Assembly (NCBI GenBank): GCA_934394435.1
Contig: CAKRRN010000019.1
Coordinates: 1 to 44,764 of the forward strand
Source: an uncultured Bacteroidaceae bacterium
GTDB taxonomy: Bacteria > Bacteroidota > Bacteroidia > Bacteroidales > Bacteroidaceae
Length of the DNA: 44,764 nt
Direction of reading: 5' to 3'
The position numbers and the translations under genes were made by a program. A model generated the notes under the pieces. The model searched no databases. It was not told where the DNA came from and saw only the letters and a program-made list of their open reading frames with translations. Numbering within the stretch: position 1 is the stretch's first letter; each line of letters opens with the position of its first letter. Shown one piece after another: positions 1-7,939 of this stretch.

Positions 1-267
1 ATTGTGGGCAGTATCGACCTCGTTTGGCAAACAGTAGAGGGTGACGTCCTAATAGATTTCAAGACTTGCCCTATGGGTGAAAAGGCAATACTTGATCCCG
101 AGTCTGAACATTATGCTGGATGGTATGCTGGTCAACTTGATGCCTACCAAGATGCTCTTGAGGCTGCTGGGGAGAAGGTCGTAAAGCGTTACATATACTA
201 TCCGGTAAGCGGATTGTTGGTGGAGGTGTGCATGAGCAAAGACCAGACAAGAGCGATCCTCAGATAG
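1..267 (+). CDS. PD-(D/E)XK nuclease domain, 3' end only
   Basis: The reading frame is open from base 1, so this is the last 88 codons of a gene that starts outside the window. The fragment reads VGSIDLVW, then GDVLIDFKT, then QLDAYQDAL. This is the D...(D/E)xK core plus the QxxxY motif of RecB/AddB-type PD-(D/E)XK nucleases, which usually close a helicase-nuclease or stand-alone exonuclease polypeptide. Family knowledge predicts metal-dependent DNA cleavage in repair or phage defence. The upstream part is not visible, so the full architecture is unknown. The next gene, 149 bp downstream on the same strand, is a GmrSD-type restriction gene, which favours a defence role by inference. Confidence 0.7.
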   Translation: MVGSIDLVWQTVEGDVLIDFKTCPMGEKAILDPESEHYAGWYAGQLDAYQDALEAAGEKVVKRYIYYPVSGLLVEVCMSKDQTRAILR

Positions 268-416
268 CGTTTGCTTTCTACGATAACTTCATTCAAGTAC
301 AAGTAGGTAAGTAGGTTTTCAAAATAAAGGTGAAGATTGAATTTAGAAGATATAAAACTTAAAATCAAATCTTCGTCAGAAGAGTTTAGACGACTTCATA
401 TACAAATAAGTAAACT

Positions 417-2249
417 ATGATACAAAGCGTAAACAAATACCATATCTATGAGATATTCGCTTCGGATGGAAAGTTCTATTATTCCATTCCGAAGTATCAG
501 CGTGAATACACATGGAGCTACAGAGAATGGGATGCTCTCTATGATGATATCAGCGAGAATAATCCTGAATACTTTATAGGCTCCATTATATGTATTCCAT
601 TGGGTGATTCGATTAACTCCTATATGGAAGTAATTGACGGACAACAAAGACTGACTACTGTCAGCCTTTTCTTGGCTGCCATTTATACACGTCTGAAAGG
701 ACATAAAGACTTTATGGATGAGGATGATGAGGATATTCTTCCGGCATTACGAAAGTCATTGAAAAGCGGTTTGTCACCAAATGAAATGAAATTGGTTCTT
801 CAGGTTCAGAACAATAATTTGGAAGATTACAATTTCATTATGTATGAACTTGGCTTGAAGAAATCGGTATCAACGAAGCAACCATACTTTGGCATTCGCA
901 AGATATCACGTTGCTATCAACATTTTCTTTGGCTAGTGGACAAGGAGATGGAGAGTATGACACCAGAGAATAAGGTCGCATTCCTCTTGGGCAAATATGA
1001 TAAGTTGAAGCAAGCTATGCTTGTAAAGATGGAGGTGTCCACTCATTCGGATGCTTATGTTTTGTTTGAGTCGCTTAATAATCGAGGAACCCCACTTACA
1101 GCCATTGACTTGATGAAGAATCTTATTATGGCGAGGGCTGAATACAATCATCTCACAACGGATGATTGCTTCAATCGTTGGCAACACCTTTTGGCATATC
1201 TTTCTGATGATTATGGAACCCAAGAACGTTTCTTCCGTCAGTATTACAATGCGTTCAAACGTACTTTGAACGATCCGTTTCGTAGTGATAGCGACAGGAA
1301 GAAAGACCCTCTTGGAGTAGTCGCAACAAAATCGAATTTGCTCAATATCTTTGAGAAGCTGATAAACAAAGACCTTAACTCGTTTCTTTTAGACATTCTT
1401 GAATGCGGACATTATTATTCTTGGTTGATACTGCAAGAACTAAATGAAAATCCATACAAGAAGAACCTTGAAGACCTTGAACACATACAAGGTGCACCTT
1501 CATATCTTCTTCTGATGTATATATTGAAGTATAAATCAACACTTGAATTGACTGATGCAGACATCAACACGTTGATAGAGTTGTTAAACAAGTATTTTGT
1601 AAGACGTAATGTTACGGACTATCCAAGTACTCGTGACCTTACACGCATTTTCATGGACATTATTGCCCATATAGAGGATGAGAAGCCCAAAGGAAAAGCG
1701 GTAATCACGGTTATAGTGCAAATGTTAGGTACAGCCAATAACAGTGCTACAGACGAAATGTTCAAGAAAAGTCTGCAAGGTGACGTTTATAAGGAGAATG
1801 TGGGTGCAGCCAGATACATGCTTTGCAAACTTGCAGAGTCTGCCATGACACAAGAAACATGGACAGACCTTTGGGCCCGTACTCCGAAGAATGTGTATGT
1901 ATGGACTATTGAGCATATCTTCCCGGAAGGAGAGAATATTCCACAAAGCTGGGTTGATATGATTGCTGGTGGCGACATTGAACTTGCACAAAAATATCTC
2001 AACGAATACACACATAAAATAGGCAACTTGACAATCACTGGCTATAATAGTACTTTGGGTAACAAGTCATTCTTAGAGAAGCGTGATCGTCAAAGCAAAG
2101 ATGGTAAGCGGTTTATTGGTTACAAGAATGGTCTTGAAATTAACAATGATATAGCACAAATGGATGCGTGGACTATTGATGATATTAAGCGTAGATCAGA
2201 AACTCTGATACAACAGCTAATGGAAATGTTCAAATTTCCAAGTGTTTAG
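417..2249 (+). CDS. DUF262/DUF1524 protein (GmrSD-type restriction family)
   Basis: 610 residues. The N-terminal DUF262 domain shows IPKYQREYTW near residue 25, an IGSI segment near 57 and the signature VIDGQQRLTT near 72-81; family knowledge links DGQQR to nucleotide binding and hydrolysis. A middle segment FESLNNRGTPLTAIDLMKN is also typical. The C-terminal DUF1524 domain carries EHIFPE and HKIGNLT near residues 500-545, the His-x-x-Pro and His-x-x-Asn motifs of an HNH-like nuclease. GmrS and GmrD are thus fused in one chain, as in E. coli GmrSD, a type IV enzyme against glucosylated hydroxymethylcytosine DNA. The actual target here is unknown. The frame is intact and lies between nuclease and fic remnants. 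Confidence 0.85.
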   Translation: MIQSVNKYHIYEIFASDGKFYYSIPKYQREYTWSYREWDALYDDISENNPEYFIGSIICIPLGDSINSYMEVIDGQQRLTTVSLFLAAIYTRLKGHKDFMDEDDEDILPALRKSLKSGLSPNEMKLVLQVQNNNLEDYNFIMYELGLKKSVSTKQPYFGIRKISRCYQHFLWLVDKEMESMTPENKVAFLLGKYDKLKQAMLVKMEVSTHSDAYVLFESLNNRGTPLTAIDLMKNLIMARAEYNHLTTDDCFNRWQHLLAYLSDDYGTQERFFRQYYNAFKRTLNDPFRSDSDRKKDPLGVVATKSNLLNIFEKLINKDLNSFLLDILECGHYYSWLILQELNENPYKKNLEDLEHIQGAPSYLLLMYILKYKSTLELTDADINTLIELLNKYFVRRNVTDYPSTRDLTRIFMDIIAHIEDEKPKGKAVITVIVQMLGTANNSATDEMFKKSLQGDVYKENVGAARYMLCKLAESAMTQETWTDLWARTPKNVYVWTIEHIFPEGENIPQSWVDMIAGGDIELAQKYLNEYTHKIGNLTITGYNSTLGNKSFLEKRDRQSKDGKRFIGYKNGLEINNDIAQMDAWTIDDIKRRSETLIQQLMEMFKFPSV

Positions 2250-2308
2250 TTATGCCAATGTTGAGAGTTGAGACTTCAATATGAAATTCACATAAAACGA
2301 CATCCGGT

Positions 2309-3082
2309 ATGAGTGATATCAAACAACATTATACCGACTTCGACGAATACATCCGTCAAGGTGAGCCTAGCCAAAAGGAGAAGGCGTCCATTTGGCAGAC
2401 AGCAATCGGACTGCAGGCCGTGGATGGTTTGCAGACTTCCGATTACCTAAAGGCTACGGCTTGTAAGCATATTGAGGGCGAGATTGATATTGATTAAGCT
2501 CGCGAACTGATAAGAAGCTATTATCAGTCGAAGACTCAGCGTGAGCCAGATGATGATGAAAAGCAAGAGGCGGATAAAGTCTCGGTCAACATTACCAAGA
2601 TACTTTCGTCTCAGACATTGGATTTCAGCACGGGTGGCTACATCTCTGTACATCGTAGAGTTTTTGATGGTGTGTTTAAGCATGCTGGCAAGTTGCGTGA
2701 CTATGATATTACGAATCGTGAATGGGTGCTTGACGGTGATACCGTAAACTATCTAAACTGGGAGGATTTGAGAATAGTCATTGACTATGATATCAGTCAA
2801 GAGAAAGAGTTTAGCTATAAGGGGTTATCAACAGACGCCACGGTGGAGCACATCACGCGATTTGTTTCCGGTCTGTGGCAGATTCACGCTTTTTGCGAAG
2901 GCAATACTTGCACAATGGCAGTATTCACGATCCTCTATCTACGCTCAATAGGATTCAAGATAAACAATAGCCTTTTTGTTGATACAAAGTTATCTTGCAG
3001 GCAAAGAAAGAATAGAAAGAACTATCGGATAAGTACCTTCTTGAAGGGCAAAAAGCAAAATTGGTTCTATCCAGAAGGGTGA
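2309..3082 (+). pseudogene. Fic family protein, disrupted by a nonsense codon and truncated
   Basis: One reading frame runs from ATG 2309 to TGA 3080-3082 but is interrupted by TAA at 2495-2497, in a place where the protein otherwise continues without a shift (IEGEIDID-stop-ARELIRSYY). The first 62 codons resemble the short antitoxin-like N-terminal segment of Fic proteins. The second part carries the Fic fold, but its active-site motif at 2885-2914 reads HAFCEGNTCT instead of HPFxxGN(G/T)R. The Pro is lost and so is the Arg that contacts the nucleotide phosphates. Homology fades after about 2985, so the C-terminal helices also seem missing. I infer an inactive AMP-transferase relic. Read-through of the stop cannot be excluded, but the motif would still be defective. 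Confidence 0.8.
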
Positions 3083-3092
3083 ATAGAACCAA
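3061..3092. terminator. Hairpin just after the fic remnant
   Basis: TTGGTTCTAT at 3061-3070 and ATAGAACCAA at 3083-3092 form a perfect 10-bp inverted repeat around the fic remnant stop codon (loop 12 nt). No T-run follows, only AT-rich sequence, so terminator function is uncertain. Confidence 0.4.
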
Positions 3093-3098
3093 TAAATA

Positions 3099-3139
3099 AA
3101 GTCCAAGCCTTTGCGTCATCAACGATAAAACTTGGACTT
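3099..3139 (-). terminator. Inverted repeat downstream of the integrase gene
   Basis: AAGTCCAAG (3099-3107) pairs with CTTGGACTT (3131-3139), a 9-bp stem with a 23-nt loop. It lies 20 bp past the integrase stop codon. Read on the minus strand it is followed by a T-rich stretch. It could end integrase transcription; a recombinase-related site is the alternative. Confidence 0.45.
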
Positions 3140-3158
3140 CCAAAATATTCAGAACTTC

Positions 3159-4271
3159 TTACTTCAATGTAATCCTGCCGACCGTCTCACGCTTCTTGTC
3201 ATTCACAAGGTCAGCATAGATTTGTGTGGTGGTTACATTCTTGTGAACGAGCATCTTGTTGACAGTATAAATGTCTGTGCCTGAGGCAATCTGCAACGTG
3301 GCGTAAGTATGCCTGAAGCAGTGGAATGAGATATGCTTCTTGATACCAGCTGCAGCTATCCATTTGCGAAGTGGATAATTCACCATGCTTCGGGTGAGTC
3401 CACGAAACACTTTGCCATCTGTATGCTCTCCACAGAGTTGTAAGGCTTCATCGCTGATGGGGAGCATTGTTTCCGTATCCGTTTTTTGTATTCGGATGCG
3501 GACACAGTAGCCCAGGTCGGGAGCCAACTGAATGTCATCCCATGCAAGATTGAGGATGTCGCTGATTCGTAGTCCTGTAAGGCAGGAGAACAGCGAGGCT
3601 TGTTTCAATACCGGAATGTCGCATGGAGTGGCAGCTAACTTCTTTAGTTCTTCTGAAGTTAGAAACTCCTTGCGCACATCGTCCGTTTCAATCTTCTCCA
3701 AGAAATCGTTCACATTCTCCTTGATCATCTTCTCACGATAGGCAATGTTGAGGAAACCACGGAATGTGGAATAATAGCCAGCTGCCGAATTCTTGCTGAT
3801 TTTCAGATGTGTGAGTCGGAGTTGGTTTGCAGCGAGCAAGTATTCACGGAATTTCTTGCAGAGGTCTACCGTTACCTCTCCACAAGTGCAATGGCCTTGC
3901 ACGAAGTTGCAGAAATGCTTGTACACGATATCCCATTTCTGGTCCTGTCCTTTACATTTCTTCTTATAGTAGGCAAGGAAGTCGCTCTTCATCTTCTCAT
4001 GGTCAAGAAAGTCAAACTTCTCGTTGATGAGCGAGGTGACTCTCATACAGCGTATGGCCTCGGCTCGCTCAATCATTGAACGGTTGAACTCCCGTTCGGC
4101 ATCATTCTTTGGTTTGGCAAAGATGTATATACCCAAATACTCCCTGCGTGTCATCTTCATTGTTTCGGGATTGCGGATGGCAGGATAGAAGTCAAGGTAC
4201 AAGGACAAGCGTCCGTTGGTGATGGGGCGTCGGAGTAGAGACACCGTGGTGCATGTGTGATAGTGTGGCAT
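3159..4271 (-). CDS. Tyrosine-type site-specific recombinase (integrase)
   Basis: 370 residues from ATG 4271 (MPHYHTCTTVSLLRRP). I chose this start over one 38 codons upstream because the extension has no family resemblance and the ATG follows an AT-rich leader typical of this phylum. An arm-binding segment (about 8-60) and a SAM-like core-binding domain (about 90-190) precede the catalytic domain. The catalytic set is complete: R235 (TGLRISD), K263 (IQKT), H317 and R320 (HCFRHT), H343 (LVHKN) and nucleophile Y352 (TQIYADL). Family knowledge: such enzymes integrate or excise mobile islands, or invert DNA segments in Bacteroidetes. It sits with the four-HTH gene between defence genes and mnmE, so I infer it mobilised this island. 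Confidence 0.9.
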   Translation of the reverse strand: MPHYHTCTTVSLLRRPITNGRLSLYLDFYPAIRNPETMKMTRREYLGIYIFAKPKNDAEREFNRSMIERAEAIRCMRVTSLINEKFDFLDHEKMKSDFLAYYKKKCKGQDQKWDIVYKHFCNFVQGHCTCGEVTVDLCKKFREYLLAANQLRLTHLKISKNSAAGYYSTFRGFLNIAYREKMIKENVNDFLEKIETDDVRKEFLTSEELKKLAATPCDIPVLKQASLFSCLTGLRISDILNLAWDDIQLAPDLGYCVRIRIQKTDTETMLPISDEALQLCGEHTDGKVFRGLTRSMVNYPLRKWIAAAGIKKHISFHCFRHTYATLQIASGTDIYTVNKMLVHKNVTTTQIYADLVNDKKRETVGRITLK

Positions 4272-4389
4272 AATAATATTTATGTTTTGATGTTTTGTGA
4301 TTGAATGTGCGTGCAAAGTAAGGTGGTTATTCTTGCAGTGTCGGGTTATTCGTGAGATAACCGCAGACAAGTAAGATATAACCATAACC

Positions 4390-5289
4390 TTACCGCTCGA
4401 TAACAGGAGGTGTGAACAATTCGTCCAACTCTTTCTTGAACAATTTCACATACTTATCTTCTTGTACCTTGGGAATGTTGTAGGTCTTGGCATAATGATA
4501 AAGTTGGTCACGGGTGACATGAAACTTTGCCATCGCTTCCTTTATGGTGTAATATTGTGGCGCGTCAGGTTCGGCAATGCCTTTGGCTATATCCACATGG
4601 CACTCGGAATAGAGCACTTCTTTCTTTATTCGCTTCTTGGGTATCTTGAAGTTGGAAACAAAAGTATAGACAGCAGTGGTGGTCATGTGGAACTTATCTT
4701 TCATGTCTGCCACAGAATACCACTCCGTGATGCTTGCGTCCACGGCTTTCTTGGCAAAGTAAGCATCTACATGCTTCTTACTCCAATAAGACTTTCCACG
4801 CTGAAACACTTTCGGAAAGTTCTCGTTCTTGGCTATCTTATACAAGCCTGACTCGCTGATGCCATACTTATCAAGGATTTCAGCGGTCGTGTAGAACTCG
4901 GTGATTGGATGGATAGATTGTCTTTTCCGTTTTTCGAGGTTGGCATCAAGCATCACTTCAATATCATTTCTTTTGATGAGAGTGATGCGAGTGCTAAGGT
5001 GAGAGGCTTTTAGCAAACCTTTATCAATAAGGTAATAGACATTACGAGTAGACAATCCCAATAGGACTGCCGCTTCCTTGGGCGACAAAATTGTTTTGTC
5101 TTTGATTTTCTGAATAGGTCGGATGTTTGTTCCCTTTTCTATGGCGGCAACTCGTTGCTCTCGCCTCAATTGCTTGTAGGCTCTTGAATTGCACGTCTTG
5201 CTACAAAAGCGTGTCGTAGATTTCCATGCGACAAACGTCTTCCCACAATACTCACATACTTTGTGAATTTCGATTTTACTTGCGGTCAT
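4390..5289 (-). CDS. Zinc-finger protein with four tandem helix-turn-helix repeats
   Basis: 299 residues. Cys12, Cys15, Cys29 and Cys33 (CEYC, then CSKTC) form a likely zinc knuckle. Four excisionase/MerR-like helix-turn-helix units follow at about 66-113, 132-177, 190-232 and 246-291. Each has the pattern of a start box such as (L/Y)(S/T)xxEA, a turn and then VYxLIxK or LYxxAK. The gene ends 118 bp before the integrase start on the same strand, so the two are probably co-transcribed. By analogy with excisionases it may bind repeated sites near the attachment region and direct recombination, or regulate the integrase. That role is inferred; I know of no characterised homologue. Confidence 0.75.
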   Translation of the reverse strand: MTASKIEIHKVCEYCGKTFVAWKSTTRFCSKTCNSRAYKQLRREQRVAAIEKGTNIRPIQKIKDKTILSPKEAAVLLGLSTRNVYYLIDKGLLKASHLSTRITLIKRNDIEVMLDANLEKRKRQSIHPITEFYTTAEILDKYGISESGLYKIAKNENFPKVFQRGKSYWSKKHVDAYFAKKAVDASITEWYSVADMKDKFHMTTTAVYTFVSNFKIPKKRIKKEVLYSECHVDIAKGIAEPDAPQYYTIKEAMAKFHVTRDQLYHYAKTYNIPKVQEDKYVKLFKKELDELFTPPVIER

Positions 5290-5568
5290 TTTCTCAATTT
5301 GTTTGGTTAAACCTGTTGTTACTCCTCCATGTCAGGCATTTTGATAAGGGAACTATCGTGAATGATAGCGCACCATTGTGAAATTCCTCCATCACCTTGC
5401 CAACGCTCAGAGCTTCGCTTTTCCCTCGCGGTACGAGAGCGGTACGAAAATAGACGCAAAAACGGTCACAATCGATTCGTATCGAGAGTGACCGCAAACA
5501 AGAAAAGCGCTCGGAGTGAGCGCTTTAACTATAGAATGTGAGATTTGTTGATGGTTTGTAATCGGCAA
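5290..5568. other. Structured gap between the HTH gene and mnmE
   Basis: This 279-bp gap holds no convincing gene: a 67-codon minus-strand frame at 5294-5497 has no recognisable motif. It is rich in repeats. GCGGTACGA occurs at 5428-5436 and 5439-5447 (11-bp period). A 14-bp-arm imperfect inverted repeat with two mismatches spans 5463-5494, with a 4-nt loop. A perfect 9-bp-stem hairpin lies at 5504-5526. CTATC/GATAG lies at 5353-5368. This density suits recombinase or excisionase binding sites plus a promoter for the HTH-integrase pair. Confidence 0.55.
5504..5526 (-). terminator. Probable mnmE transcription terminator
   Basis: AAAGCGCTC (5504-5512) and GAGCGCTTT (5518-5526) form a perfect 9-bp stem with a 5-nt loop. 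Read on the minus strand it lies 43 bp past the mnmE stop and runs into TTTTCTTGTTT, so it fits intrinsic termination of the lon-to-mnmE run. Confidence 0.65.
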
Positions 5569-5586
5569 TCACTTGCCGATGCAAAA
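5561..5586. other. Candidate attachment site at the mnmE 3' end
   Basis: ATCGGCAA (5561-5568) and TTGCCGAT (5573-5580) are a perfect inverted repeat around a 4-bp spacer, straddling the mnmE stop codon. The adjoining codons 5569-5586 encode the conserved C-terminal FCIGK and stop. Established knowledge: Salmonella genomic island 1 inserts by a tyrosine recombinase into the last 18 bp of trmE/mnmE, the same FCIGK-stop codons. Here an integrase module sits directly beyond this site. The second copy was not found at 1-5560, so the other island end would lie left of the window. Confidence 0.5.
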
Positions 5587-6906
5587 CTTACTGAATATTG
5601 ATTTAAGAACAGTTTCTGAGGTGATAGCTGTTCCTGTAATTTCTGCAAGGTGATGAATGCATTCACGTAGATCTTGAGCTATCAGGTCTGATGGAATGGA
5701 ACTTGATAATCCCTCTATGACACGAGTGATAGATGCATGTGCCTGAGTAAGAGCTTGGTAGTGTCTTATGTTTGATACTATTGTATCCGACTCTTGTGTT
5801 TCTGGAATTGCAACCTCTCGAATTAAAGCTTCTTTGAGTAAGGGAATACCGTCTCCTGTAATGGCAGACACATGGAATAATGTGCCAGTTGTTCGTTTAT
5901 GGTAGAGAAAGGAGGAACTTGGTAAGGAAACATCGCATTTATTGATGACTTTCAATACTTTCTGATCATCGCGAAAACGTACGTTGGGGAACGGTACTCC
6001 GTCCTCTGTCAGCAGTATGATGATGTGGGCACGTTCTGCAGCCTTTAATGTTCGTTCTATACCAAGTTTTTCAATCTGATCACGTGTCTTGCGTATACCA
6101 GCAGTATCAATGATTCGAAAGGTCACTCCCTGTATCTGCACCACATCTTCTATCAAGTCACGTGTTGTTCCTTGTATGTTGGAGACAATAGCTTTGTCAT
6201 CATCAAGAAGATAATTGAGCAGAGTACTCTTGCCCACGTTGGGTGCACCTATAATTGCTACAGGTATGCCTTTCTTGAGCGCATTTCCAACCTGGAACGA
6301 GTCTGCAAGCTTGCCGATTTTCGCTTCTACCTCACGAGTTACAGACATCAGTTCATCTCTATTGGCAAACTCAACTTCTTGATCAGAAAAATCTAATTCG
6401 AGTTCTAATAACGAAGCCAAGTGTAAAAGTTTGCTATTCAGTTGATTTAGTTCTCCACTGAATCTGCCACGCATTTGGCTCATGGCCATTTGATGTGTGG
6501 CTTTGTTTGTGGATGCTATTAGGTCTGCAACGGCTTCTGCCTGTGAAAGGTCCATTTTTCCATTGAGAAAAGCTCGTTGTGTAAATTCTCCAGGCATGGC
6601 TTGTCTGGCACCCTTTTCAATCAGAAGTTCCAAGATACGCTGGATGATGTAGCTACTGCCGTGACAACTGATTTCTGTACTGTCTTCACCTGTATAACTA
6701 TGAGGAGAAAGAAATACTGATACCAGAACATCGTCTACATTATCAATTATCTTGCCATAATGTAAGGTATGAGATGGTTTTCCTTTCAGTTTCTGGCTAA
6801 AGATTGATTCCGTTATGGCAATAGCATTGTTTCCGCTGACCCGTATAACTGCAATGGCTCCACCTGGTGCTGTAGATAGTGCACATATTGTATCTTTCTC
6901 GTTCAT
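5569..6906 (-). CDS. mnmE: tRNA uridine-5-carboxymethylaminomethyl(34) synthesis GTPase MnmE
   Basis: 445 residues from ATG 6906 (MNEKDTICALSTAPGG); an ATG directly before it is equally possible. MnmE with MnmG installs the cmnm5 modification at wobble uridine 34 of tRNAs, in the cytoplasm. The N-terminal tetrahydrofolate-binding domain (about 1-118) contains the APGGAIAVIRVSG start. The GTPase domain sits inside the helical domain: G1 GAPNVGKS at 220-227, G2 GTTRD at 246-250, G3 DTAG at 267-270 and G4 NKCD at 322-325. The chain ends with the conserved FCIGK, whose Cys is needed in the family. It is the last gene of the long minus-strand run, and the island begins directly after it. Confidence 0.97.
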   Translation of the reverse strand: MNEKDTICALSTAPGGAIAVIRVSGNNAIAITESIFSQKLKGKPSHTLHYGKIIDNVDDVLVSVFLSPHSYTGEDSTEISCHGSSYIIQRILELLIEKGARQAMPGEFTQRAFLNGKMDLSQAEAVADLIASTNKATHQMAMSQMRGRFSGELNQLNSKLLHLASLLELELDFSDQEVEFANRDELMSVTREVEAKIGKLADSFQVGNALKKGIPVAIIGAPNVGKSTLLNYLLDDDKAIVSNIQGTTRDLIEDVVQIQGVTFRIIDTAGIRKTRDQIEKLGIERTLKAAERAHIIILLTEDGVPFPNVRFRDDQKVLKVINKCDVSLPSSSFLYHKRTTGTLFHVSAITGDGIPLLKEALIREVAIPETQESDTIVSNIRHYQALTQAHASITRVIEGLSSSIPSDLIAQDLRECIHHLAEITGTAITSETVLKSIFSKFCIGK

Positions 6907-6999
6907 CATGATGTTATGTAGTTTTGTGGTTATTATTATGGCTGTGTTCACACATTTGATATGGAACAGACATTGCCGAGATATGAATTTATAGATGGC

Positions 7000-7899
7000 T
7001 CATCCTCCTTGGTAGTTCATCTCATGCGATAGTAGTCTGTAGCTACAGATTGCTTCACGTGTCATTCTTTGTCCGAATCGTATAATCCGCTCTGCTTGAT
7101 CGTAGTCAGCATCAAACCTATTAACAGGAATTTCAACCAATATTTCAGGTCTCTGCCTTTCCAGCGCAAGCTGACTCAGTTGGACTATTGACATTGAGAA
7201 GGCGTCAGCAATGAGGCTTATGTGATTATTTTCTAGGCCCTGTACATTCGGTAGGTATTTTTGCAAACCCTTTTCCCGTCCCACGCTAAGAATTCTTTCT
7301 GCTCTCTGTTTCATTACCTCTACGTGCTGAGAGACAGGGGCATTCACATTCACTGCCACTAATAAATCATTATCACATCTTTTTACTCGATTTAGTGGCA
7401 GTGGGTTCACCAGTCCTCCGTCCATTAGAATTCGATCATTATTCATAACAGGTTTGAAGAAAGACGGAAGGGATATGGAAGCTCGTATTGCATCATACAA
7501 ACTACCATGATCAAAAACTATCTCTTGTTGGTTTTTAATGTCGGCGGATATTGCGCAGTAGGGGATAGGCAGATGCTCAATACGTACGTCAGGCACTATT
7601 TGTCTCATGGCATCTAAGACCCTATCCACGTTAGCCAAGTGTGTACGGCTTAATGAGAAATCTGCCAATGAGAAAACTTGCCATTTTGTAAGAGATTTTA
7701 ACCATGAACTCACCTCATGCAGGTGTCCTGCAGCATACATTCCGCCCACCAAAGCCCCCATAGACGTTCCTGCCACAGAGGATATTTTAAAGCCTTGACT
7801 TTCTATTTCCTCAATAGCTCCTATGTGCGCATATCCTCTGGCTCCCCCACTTGATAGTACGAGTGCCACCTTTTTCTTTTCTTTGTGAATAATGCGCAT
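7000..7899 (-). CDS. Patatin-like phospholipase family protein
   Basis: 299 residues. The chain opens with a glycine-rich oxyanion loop (LSSGGARGYAHIG, about 15-27), followed by the nucleophile elbow GTSMG with Ser46, and has MDGGLVNPLP near residue 155, supplying the Asp of the Ser-Asp dyad. This is the RssA/patatin architecture for cytoplasmic or membrane-associated acyl hydrolases. No signal peptide is visible. Substrate is unknown; lysophospholipase or acyl-hydrolase activity is family inference. It lies 40 bp after the HAD gene and 93 bp before mnmE on the same strand. Confidence 0.9.
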   Translation of the reverse strand: MRIIHKEKKKVALVLSSGGARGYAHIGAIEEIESQGFKISSVAGTSMGALVGGMYAAGHLHEVSSWLKSLTKWQVFSLADFSLSRTHLANVDRVLDAMRQIVPDVRIEHLPIPYCAISADIKNQQEIVFDHGSLYDAIRASISLPSFFKPVMNNDRILMDGGLVNPLPLNRVKRCDNDLLVAVNVNAPVSQHVEVMKQRAERILSVGREKGLQKYLPNVQGLENNHISLIADAFSMSIVQLSQLALERQRPEILVEIPVNRFDADYDQAERIIRFGQRMTREAICSYRLLSHEMNYQGG

Positions 7900-7939
7900 C
7901 TTTGCGAAAACTATTAGGAATTGTTTAAATGAGCGTTTG

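Noticed and set aside
5294..5497. 67-codon frame upstream of the HTH gene
   Set aside because: Composed of the direct and inverted repeats of a probable regulatory region; no protein motif.
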